Below, piece by piece: positions 41,965-49,997 of a stretch of DNA of 64,000 nucleotides. This stretch comes from Entomospira culicis (GTDB taxonomy: Bacteria > Spirochaetota > Spirochaetia > WRBN01). A model generated the notes under the pieces. It did not search any database. It saw nothing but the letters and a program-made list of their open reading frames with translations, and was not told the origin of the DNA. Location: positions 813,433 through 877,432 of the forward strand of contig NZ_CP118181.1 of assembly GCF_028748145.1 (NCBI RefSeq). The letters are read 5' to 3'. Position 1 is the first letter of the stretch; every line of letters starts with the position of its first letter. The position numbers and the translations under genes were made by a program.

Positions 41965-43088
41965 TAATCTCGCATCGTGATGTGATGGATAATAGAACTG
42001 CCGTCGCTGGCCATAAAGAGGTGCAAGTAGTGCTTATCTACATAGAATTTAGTGAGAGATCCAGCGGTCACGGGCCAGGCACTCTCCACTTTTACGAGGA
42101 TTTCTTGCCCAGCTAGTTGTAAGTGAACAATCTGCTCGGCACCTAAGAGTTCAACAAAATCGATCTTTCCCTCAAAGGTAACGATATCATCGAGATTAGC
42201 ATCAGCATTGAGTGTCAGTTTGATATCTTCTGGACGAATACCCAACTGCATGGAAGTCTCGCTAGGCATGGCATCTTTGATGATCTTCATCACCTCGCTC
42301 TCCAAAGAGATGGAGAGATCGCCCACCTGCATGCCATCGGCTTGGAGAGTTGCTGGGAGAATGTTCATCGCCGGAGAGCCGATAAATCCTGCGACAAAGG
42401 TGTTGGCCGGACGGTGATAAATCTCCCAAGGCGTGCCGATCTGCTGAATCACGCCGTCCTTCATGAGGACAATACGATTGGCCATGGTCATCGCTTCGAC
42501 CTGATCGTGCGTGACATAAATAGTGGTCGTCTTGAGACGATCATGCAATTTGATCAACTCCGATCGCATCGCGACACGCAGCTTGGCATCCAAATTACTC
42601 AACGGCTCGTCCATTAAGAAGATCTTGGCATCGCGCACCATCGCCCGCCCCAACGCCACACGTTGTCGCTGACCGCCCGAGAGATCCTTAGGCTTGCGCT
42701 TGAGATATTCCGTGAGCGCGAGGATTTCGGCAGCATTTTGTACGCGTTTTTCGATCTCATCCTTAGGAACTTTGCGTAACTTGAGCGCGAAGGCCATATT
42801 TTCATAGACATTCATGTGAGGATAGAGCGCGTAACTTTGAAAGACCATTGCGATATCACGATCCTTGGGTTCTTTATCGTTAATGCGGACATCGTCGATG
42901 TAGAGATCGCCCGAAGTGATCTCTTCTAGCCCCGCCAGCATGCGCAGAGTGGTCGACTTTCCACAACCCGAAGGCCCGACAAAGACGATAAATTCACCAT
43001 CTTTGACCGCTAAATTGAAATCCTTTACCGCCGGCAACTCGCCATTGGGATACTTTTTATAAATATGCTCAAATCTAATACTACCCAT
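41964..43088 (-). CDS. Sugar ABC transporter ATP-binding protein, UgpC/MsmK type
   Basis: A 374-residue ATPase of carbohydrate importers. Walker [10 protein letters not shown] (38-46), Q-loop [10 protein letters not shown], signature LSGGQRQR (136-143), Walker B LMDEP (D160/E161), then a C-terminal OB-fold regulatory domain (about 240-374). No permease or binding-protein gene is nearby, so it probably serves several sugar transporters, as MsmX/MsmK proteins do. I prefer the ATG at 43088, though a GTG at 43097 is possible. First gene of the glucan operon under the promoter at 43133-43161. Confidence 0.88.
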   Translation of the reverse strand: MGSIRFEHIYKKYPNGELPAVKDFNLAVKDGEFIVFVGPSGCGKSTTLRMLAGLEEITSGDLYIDDVRINDKEPKDRDIAMVFQSYALYPHMNVYENMAFALKLRKVPKDEIEKRVQNAAEILALTEYLKRKPKDLSGGQRQRVALGRAMVRDAKIFLMDEPLSNLDAKLRVAMRSELIKLHDRLKTTTIYVTHDQVEAMTMANRIVLMKDGVIQQIGTPWEIYHRPANTFVAGFIGSPAMNILPATLQADGMQVGDLSISLESEVMKIIKDAMPSETSMQLGIRPEDIKLTLNADANLDDIVTFEGKIDFVELLGAEQIVHLQLAGQEILVKVESAWPVTAGSLTKFYVDKHYLHLFMASDGSSIIHHITMRD

Positions 43089-43109
43089 TTTTTTCACCCT
43101 CTCCCTCTA

Positions 43110-43125
43110 AGAAAAACGATTCTCT
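43110..43125. promoter_or_regulatory. LacI-type operator at the start of the glucan operon
   Basis: AGAAAAACGATTCTCT, matching 14 of 16 bases of the palindrome at 40928-40943. It begins at the predicted transcription start of the promoter at 43133-43161, a position where a bound repressor would block initiation. Confidence 0.65.
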
Positions 43126-43132
43126 TACTATT

Positions 43133-43161
43133 ATTATTTCATGGAAGAGAGCCGTTGTCAA
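43133..43161 (-). promoter_or_regulatory. Promoter of the glucan operon (ATPase-lacI-GH3-GH3-maa-GH144)
   Basis: -35 TTGACA (43156-43161, inside the last codons of the upstream gene), 17-bp spacer, extended -10 TGA-AATAAT (43133-43138), reading leftwards. Predicted start near 43126, next to the operator. Confidence 0.65.
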
Positions 43162-44386
43162 GCATTTTTTTAATCTTTGCCATCTTTTTATCGTATAGGT
43201 AGTTATTCCAAAAGAGGAGCGTAATCAGTAATAGAATAAAAGCAAAGCCAAGGAAAGGGAAAAGGGATCGATCATCTTCTATAAATAATTGATAAGAGCG
43301 ATTTTTAGGATTTTTATAAATTTTGGAGTGATGAATTTCTATGAGTACATCGCTCGCTAACGCTGTGGGGTGATAGACAACTGGTACATAGTGAGAGTAT
43401 TTATTATTAGGAGCAGCGCGCCCTAATGTCATGGCACGGCGCATAAAGATCTTCTCGCCAGTAAAGGTATAGAGTTCCATGCGAAAGATTCGATGCCAAT
43501 CGGCTAGTAACGTATCTGTCAAAAGATCTAATTTTTTCTTATCTTCATAAATAAGAATAAAATAATCCTCATTAATCCACACCGCTTGCACCAAATCTTT
43601 CTGCTCAATATCAAACGAAACATTGCGGATGTTCCGTGTATCTAAGTGTAAGAATGCCAACCCATTATCCTGCGTGTATACCCCAAGATAACCCTGACTC
43701 AAGCTAAATTGATGCTCTTTCATCAGGTGCTTAGCAACAAGGTGATAGGGAAAATCTTGCCATGTTTGCGTGGTTCTATCGTATAAATAAAGTTGATTTT
43801 TATGCAGAATGAAGATCCGTTGGAGATCCTCCTGATAAAAAAATGCCAGCGAAGCCACCGTTGGTGGAGTCTCCTCAAACCAAGGCAACGTAAAGGTCTC
43901 AAGCACCACCTCTTCGCGTGCATCATAAATAAAGAGATGCAACTCCCCCTCACGCATCGTTGCCAAGAGCCAGCGCTCCATCGAGAGCAACTGTACCATC
44001 GGCGTATCGGGTACCGCAAAGATCGCCTGCTCGCCACCTTCTAAGTCGACAACTACCCGCTCTTCGCCACGCTGATACATAAGATAACGCTGGTACGCCG
44101 TATCCCAAAGATAACGCTCCTCAAATTTATGTCTAATTAGATTAAGCCTCTCCCTACCCTTAATCTCGAAGTCCTGTTGCGTGGCTTCGGCTAGGTTGAA
44201 CATCCGCAAATCAAAGGGAAAGGACATACTCTCTCTGCCTATCGAGAGGAGATAGCCTTCTATCGGCGCACCCCGATGCGTCAAACGACCCACGCCATAA
44301 CGTAATGCTGGCAAAATAACCCACCAGCAGAAGAGTACCGTAAAAACCCAGCGCCAACGAAAAAAATTCCTTACCTTTAATCTCAT
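43139..44386 (-). CDS. Hypothetical membrane-anchored protein with beta-propeller-like middle
   Basis: No family recognised. 415 residues with one N-terminal hydrophobic segment (about 12-32) and one near the C-terminus (about 378-398), leaving a 340-residue domain probably outside the membrane. That domain has repeated short beta strands with Tyr/Leu/Asp pattern (LHLFIYDAREEVVLETF, QRIFILHKNQLYLYDRTTQ, FLHLDTRNIRNV) like propeller blades. The last helix is followed by a short Lys-rich cytoplasmic tail. Its last codons hold the -35 box of the next operon. Function unknown. Confidence 0.75.
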   Translation of the reverse strand: MRLKVRNFFRWRWVFTVLFCWWVILPALRYGVGRLTHRGAPIEGYLLSIGRESMSFPFDLRMFNLAEATQQDFEIKGRERLNLIRHKFEERYLWDTAYQRYLMYQRGEERVVVDLEGGEQAIFAVPDTPMVQLLSMERWLLATMREGELHLFIYDAREEVVLETFTLPWFEETPPTVASLAFFYQEDLQRIFILHKNQLYLYDRTTQTWQDFPYHLVAKHLMKEHQFSLSQGYLGVYTQDNGLAFLHLDTRNIRNVSFDIEQKDLVQAVWINEDYFILIYEDKKKLDLLTDTLLADWHRIFRMELYTFTGEKIFMRRAMTLGRAAPNNKYSHYVPVVYHPTALASDVLIEIHHSKIYKNPKNRSYQLFIEDDRSLFPFLGFAFILLLITLLFWNNYLYDKKMAKIKKMLDNGSLP

Positions 44387-44660
44387 TCTCTCGCTCCCAA
44401 AAAAATTATAGCTTAAAATCTATAATAAGACAAGTCCTTCAAAAAAGAGAAGAGAGAGAAGAACACTCAAAGCCATAACAATTTTCCCTGAAAATAACTA
44501 CATTATAAGTGTTATTACTGAATCTTTTAGAAAATTAATTATTGATATAAATATTTAATTATTTTGTCTTTTATGGATAATTTTTCATAAAAAATAAGAA
44601 ATAAAATAAAATAATCACAAAATTTGTAAAATTCTTAATTTTATTATACGTCAAATAGTA
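44387..44660. other. AT-rich intergenic stretch between divergent genes
   Basis: About 275 bases without coding potential, very AT-rich from 44520 onwards. It holds one perfect 7-bp inverted repeat TTTTATG/CATAAAA (44569-44592) and several A/T runs. Nothing suggests a tRNA, repeat array or replication origin. It probably contains upstream promoter elements for the sulfur-transport operon and for the minus-strand membrane gene. Confidence 0.5.
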
Positions 44661-44689
44661 TTGATTATTTTCCTAAAAAATGCTAAAGT
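44661..44689 (+). promoter_or_regulatory. Promoter of the sulfur-transport operon
   Basis: TTGATT (44661-44666), 17-bp spacer, extended -10 TGC-TAAAGT (44684-44689). Leader of about 28 bases with AAGGAG before the start at 44724. Confidence 0.5.
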
Positions 44690-44723
44690 TTGAATAACTT
44701 TAATGACAAGGAGAAGTTTATTT

Positions 44724-45416
44724 ATGTCTACTAGCCAAGAAGCTACAAGCGCTCCCCCAACCTCTCGCATTTCGCGTTCGCGCGCGCCAAAAAAACCAAA
44801 AAAGAGTCAGATTCCTTTTGGTATTTTGCTCGTGGGTGTACTCATTGCTTTGGGGATCTTTTTTCAAGGAAAATCTTCTGAATTAGCCACGTACTGGGTC
44901 TTTGGCTTGGCTTTCGGTTACATTTTACAACGATCCCGATTCTGCTTTACCGCCTCTTTTCGCGATCCATGTATTAGTGGGGGTACCTCTATTACCCGTG
45001 CGGTTCTCGTTGCTATCGCTATTACATCGATTGGATTTGCAGGCATCAAGATTGGTGCAGGTGGTGCGTTAGACATGGCAGGAGTCAACCCGATTGGTCT
45101 TCCCATGATGGTCGGTGGCGTTGTCTTTGGCATTGGGATGGTTATCGCCGGTGGCTGTGCTTCGGGTACCGTCATGCGTGTGGGCGAAGGCTTTGTTATG
45201 CAGATGCTTTCGCTCTTCTTCTTCGTGGTTGGTTCGCTCTGGGGCGCACACGATATGGGCGCATTCTGGGACAAATTCAACGTCAATGCCCCGCGTATCT
45301 ATCTACCTCATGCGGTAGGCTGGTTCTGGGCGGTGGTGATTCAATTTGGTATCATTTTGATGATATATATGGCTGCTGTAAAGTGGCAAGAAAAAAAGTT
45401 AGGCAGTAGAGAGTAA
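44724..45416 (+). CDS. YeeE/YedE (TsuA-like) sulfur transporter, first half
   Basis: A 230-residue membrane protein with a basic, Ser/Pro-rich N-terminus (1-30) and about five hydrophobic segments. Conserved cysteines sit in SRFCFTASFRDP and GGCASGTVMRVGEG, the repeat motif that in TsuA (YeeE) proteins passes thiosulfate. Typical TsuA is one chain of about 330-350 residues; here the family is split into two genes (second half at 45746-46294). The start follows AAGGAG; an upstream in-frame ATG overlaps that site. It is the first gene of an operon with a TusA-like carrier and a flavoprotein. Selenium-linked YedE is an alternative. Confidence 0.8.
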   Translation: MSTSQEATSAPPTSRISRSRAPKKPKKSQIPFGILLVGVLIALGIFFQGKSSELATYWVFGLAFGYILQRSRFCFTASFRDPCISGGTSITRAVLVAIAITSIGFAGIKIGAGGALDMAGVNPIGLPMMVGGVVFGIGMVIAGGCASGTVMRVGEGFVMQMLSLFFFVVGSLWGAHDMGAFWDKFNVNAPRIYLPHAVGWFWAVVIQFGIILMIYMAAVKWQEKKLGSRE

Positions 45417-45431
45417 CGAAAGGAGAGAATC

Positions 45432-45659
45432 ATGCAAGAACATGAACTAGACTGTATGGGCGAGGCTTGTCCTGTGCCGCTTATCAAGACGCAAAAAAAG
45501 ATGGAAGGTATGGCTGTAGGCGATGTGCTTATTGTTCATATTGACCACAGCTGTGCGGTAAAAAATGTGCCAGAATGGGCACGTACCCAAGGCTACAACG
45601 TCGAGATTGACGATGTGGACGATGGCGAATGGGACATCGTCATTGAGAAGACGAAATAG
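45432..45659 (+). CDS. TusA/SirA-like sulfur carrier
   Basis: A 75-residue protein with LDCMGEACPVPLIKTQK: the CPxP motif (Cys13-Pro-Val-Pro) that carries persulfide in TusA, plus a second Cys8. The C-terminal half (HIDHSCAVKNVPEWARTQG) fits the two-layer TusA fold. Cytoplasmic. It lies between the two halves of the YeeE-like transporter, 15 bases after the first, as in gene pairs where imported sulfur is handed to a TusA-like protein. The related YedF partner of selenium metabolism is an alternative. Confidence 0.88.
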   Translation: MQEHELDCMGEACPVPLIKTQKKMEGMAVGDVLIVHIDHSCAVKNVPEWARTQGYNVEIDDVDDGEWDIVIEKTK

Positions 45660-45681
45660 TTCTTCTTAACGCAAATAAAGA

Positions 45682-45711
45682 GGGAGGGTATCTTAAGGAT
45701 TATCCTCCTTC
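45682..45711 (+). repeat. Hairpin between tusA-like gene and second transporter half
   Basis: AGGGAGG/CCTCCTT (one G-T pair) around ATC/GAT; no T-tract follows. It may slow polymerase or stabilise RNA and so set the ratio of upstream to downstream genes. Confidence 0.35.
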
Positions 45712-45745
45712 CTCCAAAAACCTAACGATAGGAGTACGTTACACG

Positions 45746-46294
45746 ATGAATAATTTTTTTAAGAACCTTGCCAAGAATGAATTTTACAAGAAGCTACTCT
45801 CTGAGCCTCTTACTTATGTTGCTGGAGCCGTCTTATTGAGTCTCTTTCAGATTGCGCACTTTGCCATTTTTAAAAGTGGCTGGGGTGTTACCGGTGCATT
45901 TGCCAACTGGGGTGCATGGTTGTTTCAACTGGTGGGTGGGGATGTTTCGGATTGGGGATATTTTGCCTCTGCCTCACGTCAAAAGACGCTAGAAGGTGGC
46001 TTTCTCAACGACGGCGGTAGTATCCGTAACTTAGGCATCATGTTTGGAGCACTCCTCTCTACCCTACTTGCTTCTCAATTTAAACTCAAGCAAATTAAGG
46101 CACTTCGTCAAGTGGTGGCTGCCATTCTTGGTGGTCTCATGATGGGTTATGGCGCGCGTCTTGCCAACGGGTGTAATATTGGGGCGCTCTTTACCGCACT
46201 GGGATCTTGGTCGCTCTCTGGCTGGGTTTTCGCCGCTTTTATGTTGGTTGGCGCCTATATTGGTAGCAAATTGCTCACCAAATTCTTCATGTAA
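45746..46294 (+). CDS. YeeE/YedE (TsuA-like) sulfur transporter, second half
   Basis: A 182-residue inner-membrane protein with about four to five hydrophobic segments. The family cysteine motif appears once as GYGARLANGCNIGALFTALG. It complements the first half at 44724-45416, and together the pair equals one full TsuA-type transporter. A GGAG site lies about 12 bases before the ATG. The 86-base gap from the TusA-like gene holds a hairpin. It would form a heterodimer with the first half if the split is functional (inference). Confidence 0.8.
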   Translation: MNNFFKNLAKNEFYKKLLSEPLTYVAGAVLLSLFQIAHFAIFKSGWGVTGAFANWGAWLFQLVGGDVSDWGYFASASRQKTLEGGFLNDGGSIRNLGIMFGALLSTLLASQFKLKQIKALRQVVAAILGGLMMGYGARLANGCNIGALFTALGSWSLSGWVFAAFMLVGAYIGSKLLTKFFM

Positions 46295-46322
46295 TAGACG
46301 TTTAAAAGAGGATTGATAAAAA

Positions 46323-47540
46323 ATGGATAAAAAAGTTGAACATTATGATGTGATCATCATTGGTGGTGGCGCGGCGGGTCTTACCGCCGGCATTTACTGT
46401 GGACGAGCAAGGCTAAATACGCTCTTAATTGAGAAATCGCTGATGGGTGGCTTGGCTACTTACACCAGCGAGATCGAAAATTACCCAGGGTTTCCCGATG
46501 GCACCGATGGGCATGAGTTGATGGATCTCTTCCATCGGCAAGCCAAAAAATTCGGGGTTAAATTCAAAGGAACAGCCGTCCAATCGGTTGACTTCTCTGG
46601 CGAAGAAAAAATTGTAGAGACCTTCCGTAATCGCTTTGTCGCTAAAGCCGTCATCCTAACCACGGGTGGAAAACCGCGCCTAACGGGCGCGCTCAATGAA
46701 GATATCTTTTTATATGATAAGGGAATATCTTTTTGTGCTACCTGCGATGCGGCTGCCAATACCGACAAGACGGTCATGGTGGTGGGCAGTGGGGATTCAG
46801 CCATTGAAGAGGGCATTTTCCTCACCAAGTTTGCTACCAAAGTTATCGTTAGCGTGATGCACGATGAGGGCATTATGGATTGCAACGAGATCGCCAAGGC
46901 TGCCGCGATGAGTAATCCCAAAATGGAATTTATCTGGAATAGCACCGTCCATGCCTATGAGGGCAAGGAGCGCCTTGAGACTGTCGTGCTGAAAAACACC
47001 AAGACACAAGAGCTCATTCCCACGCCTGTCGATAGTTGCTTTCTCTTTATCGGCTATCTGCCTAACACTGAACTATTTAAGGATAAAATTGCGCTCACTC
47101 CCCGTGGAAATATCTTGGTAAATGACCGCATGGAGACCAATGTTGCGGGGGTCTTTGCAGCAGGTGATGTCTGTGAAAAATTCCTCAAACAAGTGGCTAC
47201 GGCTGTAGGGGATGGCGCAATCGCTGGCTACTCTTGCGAAAAATATCTCGCAGAAGGGGAGGTTTATGAAGAGCAGATCCTCAACCATGGTAAACCATCA
47301 TTGGTCTATCTCTACAACGGTGCTGATGCCACCAGCCGATCGTATTTACAACTGATGGAAGCATTTGGCGCCAAGCAACCTAACATCCGTGTAACCTGCG
47401 TAGACACCTACAAATCGGATGGCTTAGCCCGACGCTTAGGCGCAAAGGATCTCCCAGCAATCTACTATTTAGAAGAGAATAAAATCAAGCATTTCAGTCA
47501 AGATATCTCCAGCTCTACACTAGAGAATATCATTCAATAA
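46323..47540 (+). CDS. Thioredoxin-reductase-like flavoprotein with C-terminal extension
   Basis: A 405-residue FAD/NAD(P) oxidoreductase. FAD-binding GGGAAG (14-19), redox-active CATC (Cys138/141), NAD(P)-binding GSGDSA near 155-160 and the second FAD motif VFAAGDV near 278-284 match thioredoxin reductase. Residues beyond about 315 form an extra 90-residue domain with thioredoxin-like order (KPSLVYLYNGADATSRSYL, GAKDLPAIYYLEENK) but no CxxC. Encoded last in the sulfur-transport operon, it probably reduces a persulfide or disulfide formed from the imported sulfur (inference). Ends at the terminator at 47546-47576. Confidence 0.85.
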   Translation: MDKKVEHYDVIIIGGGAAGLTAGIYCGRARLNTLLIEKSLMGGLATYTSEIENYPGFPDGTDGHELMDLFHRQAKKFGVKFKGTAVQSVDFSGEEKIVETFRNRFVAKAVILTTGGKPRLTGALNEDIFLYDKGISFCATCDAAANTDKTVMVVGSGDSAIEEGIFLTKFATKVIVSVMHDEGIMDCNEIAKAAAMSNPKMEFIWNSTVHAYEGKERLETVVLKNTKTQELIPTPVDSCFLFIGYLPNTELFKDKIALTPRGNILVNDRMETNVAGVFAAGDVCEKFLKQVATAVGDGAIAGYSCEKYLAEGEVYEEQILNHGKPSLVYLYNGADATSRSYLQLMEAFGAKQPNIRVTCVDTYKSDGLARRLGAKDLPAIYYLEENKIKHFSQDISSSTLENIIQ

Positions 47541-47545
47541 GATGC

Positions 47546-47576
47546 AAAAGGAGTCGAGTTATGGCTCCTTTTTTTT
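47546..47576 (+). terminator. Terminator of the sulfur-transport operon
   Basis: Stem AAAAGGAGTC/GGCTCCTTTT (47546-47555, 47563-47572; one wobble), 7-base loop, followed by four more T. Confidence 0.85.
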
Positions 47577-47659
47577 CACTTTTATCCAAAACCCTCTAGC
47601 TTTTTTTTATTAATTGGCTTATACTATAGAGGAATCTTACATTGAAAAAGAGGTATGCT

Positions 47660-48424
47660 ATGCACGTGGTCTCCTTTAATTTACGCTACGACACGCCCAA
47701 TGATGGGCAGCATCAATTTAAATACAGAAAAGAGCTAATCCTGCGTACCATCTTACAAAAAGCACCCGATATCATCGCCTTTCAAGAGGTCTTACCCCAT
47801 GTGGTTCTCTGGCTTAAAGAGCACCTTGTTGATTATTATATCCTCGGATCTGGTCGCGAGGTTGATCTTAGTGGCGAACAAACTTGTGTTGCCTATCGTA
47901 AAGATCGATTCAACCTTATTAAAATGGAGATCTTTTGGCTCTCTCCTACGCCAGAAATTCCTGCAAGTCGCTTTCCTGGGCAGAGCGAGTGTTGCCCACG
48001 TACCTGTACGCTCCTCTATCTTCAAGAGCTCGAAAGTAAGAAAATCTTCCGTCTTTACAATGTTCACTTGGAGCACAACGTAGAGAACGTACGCCTAGAA
48101 TCGATTGCTTTAATTAAATCTCGCATTAAACTAGACAACTATCTCGGCAACCATCCTGCGATCCTGCTAGGCGACTTTAACACCACGCCCGATAGCATCG
48201 AGGTAGAACTTCTCACCAGCGATAATTTTCTTGTTGATGCTACAGCGAATCTGGGTATCACCTACCACGAGTTTCACACCCTTGGTAATCCTATCAAAAT
48301 TGACTATATCTTCATTGATCCGAACCTCATCTTCACAAAACCCGAGCGTTGGATCGAACAAGGCGATGGCACCTCCCTCTCCGATCACTACCCGGTAAGT
48401 GTCCACATTGATCTGAACTATTAA
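47660..48424 (+). CDS. Endonuclease/exonuclease/phosphatase-family hydrolase
   Basis: A 254-residue metal-dependent hydrolase of the EEP fold. Motifs in order: VVSFNLRYDTPND (start, with metal-region Asn), IIAFQEV (catalytic Glu), RLYNVHLEH, LLGDFNTTPDS, IDYIFID, and SDHYPVSV at the end. No signal peptide. The ATG at 47660 follows AGAGG; an upstream TTG is unlikely. Family members act on DNA, phosphoinositides or nucleotides; this small stand-alone version (often annotated as a metal-dependent hydrolase) cannot be assigned a substrate. Confidence 0.85.
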   Translation: MHVVSFNLRYDTPNDGQHQFKYRKELILRTILQKAPDIIAFQEVLPHVVLWLKEHLVDYYILGSGREVDLSGEQTCVAYRKDRFNLIKMEIFWLSPTPEIPASRFPGQSECCPRTCTLLYLQELESKKIFRLYNVHLEHNVENVRLESIALIKSRIKLDNYLGNHPAILLGDFNTTPDSIEVELLTSDNFLVDATANLGITYHEFHTLGNPIKIDYIFIDPNLIFTKPERWIEQGDGTSLSDHYPVSVHIDLNY

Positions 48425-48432
48425 CCCCAATA

Positions 48433-48455
48433 GAGAGAGCCCATGTAACTCTCTC
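48433..48455. repeat. Inverted repeat between convergent genes, possible terminator
   Basis: Perfect 7-bp repeat GAGAGAG/CTCTCTC with a 9-base loop, just past the EEP gene stop. No T-tract, so termination strength is uncertain. The rest of the gap to 48546 shows nothing else. Confidence 0.4.
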
Positions 48456-48545
48456 AAAAATATTTGAATAAAAAAAACCCCCACTGCAAGAAGATTATTC
48501 CGAACTTGCAGAGCGCGCTCGTTTTTAGCTAAGGGCGTGAGTCTA

Positions 48546-48737
48546 TTACCTCGATAGGTATAACCTAAGTGGGCTAAGCGTGCCATCAATAAAAAAATCG
48601 GGATTAAACTCAATATGAGATGTTTTTTTGTCTTTATCATACAATTTCTGATAAAGAGTATAAATTAAAAAGAAAATAAAGAATAGCCCCGCAACGCCCA
48701 TCACCTGCAGAACAATTTCCGATGCGTTATCGTGCAT
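48546..48737 (-). CDS. Small membrane protein (63 aa)
   Basis: No family recognised. A short N-terminus, one long hydrophobic segment (about 8-30) and a charged cytoplasmic tail (YQKLYDKDKKTSHIEFNPD). The ATG at 48737 follows GAGG and overlaps the end of the upstream 94-aa gene by 11 bases, indicating coupling. The longer in-frame ORF starting at 48788 would overlap the neighbour deeply and is rejected. Possibly a partner of the 94-aa membrane protein. Confidence 0.6.
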   Translation of the reverse strand: MHDNASEIVLQVMGVAGLFFIFFLIYTLYQKLYDKDKKTSHIEFNPDFFIDGTLSPLRLYLSR

Positions 48738-49011
48738 AAAATACCTCACGGAAGAGAGTAACGGTGGTGCTATACAGCTCAAAGCCAATCACAATATGGA
48801 AAATCCAAAAGAGAAAGCCGACAACCATCAACACCACACCCACCAGATAGCGCGTAATAGCAGAAGGCATCGCCTCTAAGGTTGCCTTGGCGTACCTACC
48901 CTTAGACCAAAAGAGGGCATATAAATTTTGCGGAACAAGATAAAAATTGATCACGCCAAGTAAACTAAAGAGATAAAATCCCCCGCTAACATATGTAAGT
49001 TCTTCTAACAT
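48727..49011 (-). CDS. Small membrane protein (94 aa), two to three TM segments
   Basis: No family recognised. Hydrophobic stretches at about 8-28 and 55-78, with a short basic loop between (WSKGRYAKATLEAMPS). No signal for export beyond membrane insertion. Translationally coupled to the 63-aa gene downstream. It is followed upstream by the lipoprotein gene on the same strand (40-base gap), so these could form one transcript with 49052-49939. Confidence 0.65.
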   Translation of the reverse strand: MLEELTYVSGGFYLFSLLGVINFYLVPQNLYALFWSKGRYAKATLEAMPSAITRYLVGVVLMVVGFLFWIFHIVIGFELYSTTVTLFREVFYAR

Positions 49012-49051
49012 CTGATTATCCTCTATACATAAAAGATATTACTTAATTTAT

Positions 49052-49939
49052 TTATTGCATATTAGAAGCATATGGTAAGTTATGTTCTTCATTTTCCCTA
49101 ATCATCTGGGGATTCATTAAAAAATTACCCTCCTTATCATAGACATTATAGTTTTCATCATGCGCAAATCCATCTACTTTATCAAAAATAAAACTGGTTA
49201 TCGACAAATCCTTTGACCAACGATTAAATATACTAAATTTAAAATTTTCTAGTCTCAGACGCGCTTTAATCTCATTAGGACTTTCAGCGCGTACATCATT
49301 ATCATCTACTAAGTCATAAAATACCCAAGAAATATACGGAAGAACAGAACCATATACAAGAATATCTTCTGGACTTTCTGCATTAGGTACATAAATTGTT
49401 GGACCTTCGTAAACTACAAGTGTTGATAAACTAGGAAGCGTACCATGTTCACTCACCTCCACGCGTTCTTTACTTAAAAAATGAAAAATCAAGCGATACT
49501 CATCATCATAATAAGAGCCAATAACAAGGGTATTATTAGCTAAATCTATCTCTAATTTACTCATGTCTAAATCCATTACTTTACCAAAATACTTTGTTAT
49601 AAACATGGAAGTTGGGGTTAATAAATAGCGTACCACAAAACCGTAACTATACTCCTCAAAGTACGCAGAGGTATTCCATAACCAAGCATAATCATTAATC
49701 TCTTTACTAGGTGCATCCACCCAAAGCCAACTGCCCTGCAGGGCGAGCAACATCTCATCCTCATTGAGGAAAATTTGTCCCTCTGTCATGGAGGTATCTA
49801 CAACAATAGTCTCTGCTTTATCAACTACCATCTCTATAGGTTTGATCTCCTCTTTAACTTGTTCATTTACAACTCTTTTTTGACAACCGATCAATAAAAC
49901 CATCAACCCAAAAACCCAATAAATACGACTTCTTTTCAT
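49052..49939 (-). CDS. Hypothetical lipoprotein (295 aa)
   Basis: No family recognised. Signal peptide with lipobox VLLIGC (Cys19), then a short charged linker and a beta-rich domain with several Trp/Tyr pairs (LQGSWLWVDAP, NDYAWLWN, YEGPTIYVP), suggesting a lipocalin-like or other small barrel fold; this is only a visual impression. Near the end is NYNVYDKEGNFLMNPQM. GGAGGAG before the ATG. Part of a minus-strand run of small envelope genes between 48546 and 50920. Confidence 0.7.
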   Translation of the reverse strand: MKRSRIYWVFGLMVLLIGCQKRVVNEQVKEEIKPIEMVVDKAETIVVDTSMTEGQIFLNEDEMLLALQGSWLWVDAPSKEINDYAWLWNTSAYFEEYSYGFVVRYLLTPTSMFITKYFGKVMDLDMSKLEIDLANNTLVIGSYYDDEYRLIFHFLSKERVEVSEHGTLPSLSTLVVYEGPTIYVPNAESPEDILVYGSVLPYISWVFYDLVDDNDVRAESPNEIKARLRLENFKFSIFNRWSKDLSITSFIFDKVDGFAHDENYNVYDKEGNFLMNPQMIRENEEHNLPYASNMQ

Positions 49940-49997
49940 CTTCTCCTCCTCACATGATAATATATCGGCATGAATAAAACTTATTATTATTTATTTA

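Noticed and set aside
44387-44660. Replication origin or foreign-DNA boundary in the AT-rich gap
   Set aside because: No DnaA-box cluster, no flanking repeats or mobility genes; ordinary AT-rich promoter DNA explains it.
46323-47540. Selenocysteine thioredoxin reductase
   Set aside because: The active site is an ordinary CATC in frame, with no in-frame TGA to be decoded as selenocysteine.
48167-48640. A 157-codon minus-strand frame overlapping the EEP hydrolase gene
   Set aside because: Antisense to a gene with clear catalytic motifs, and it would also bury the 63-aa gene; no ribosome site.
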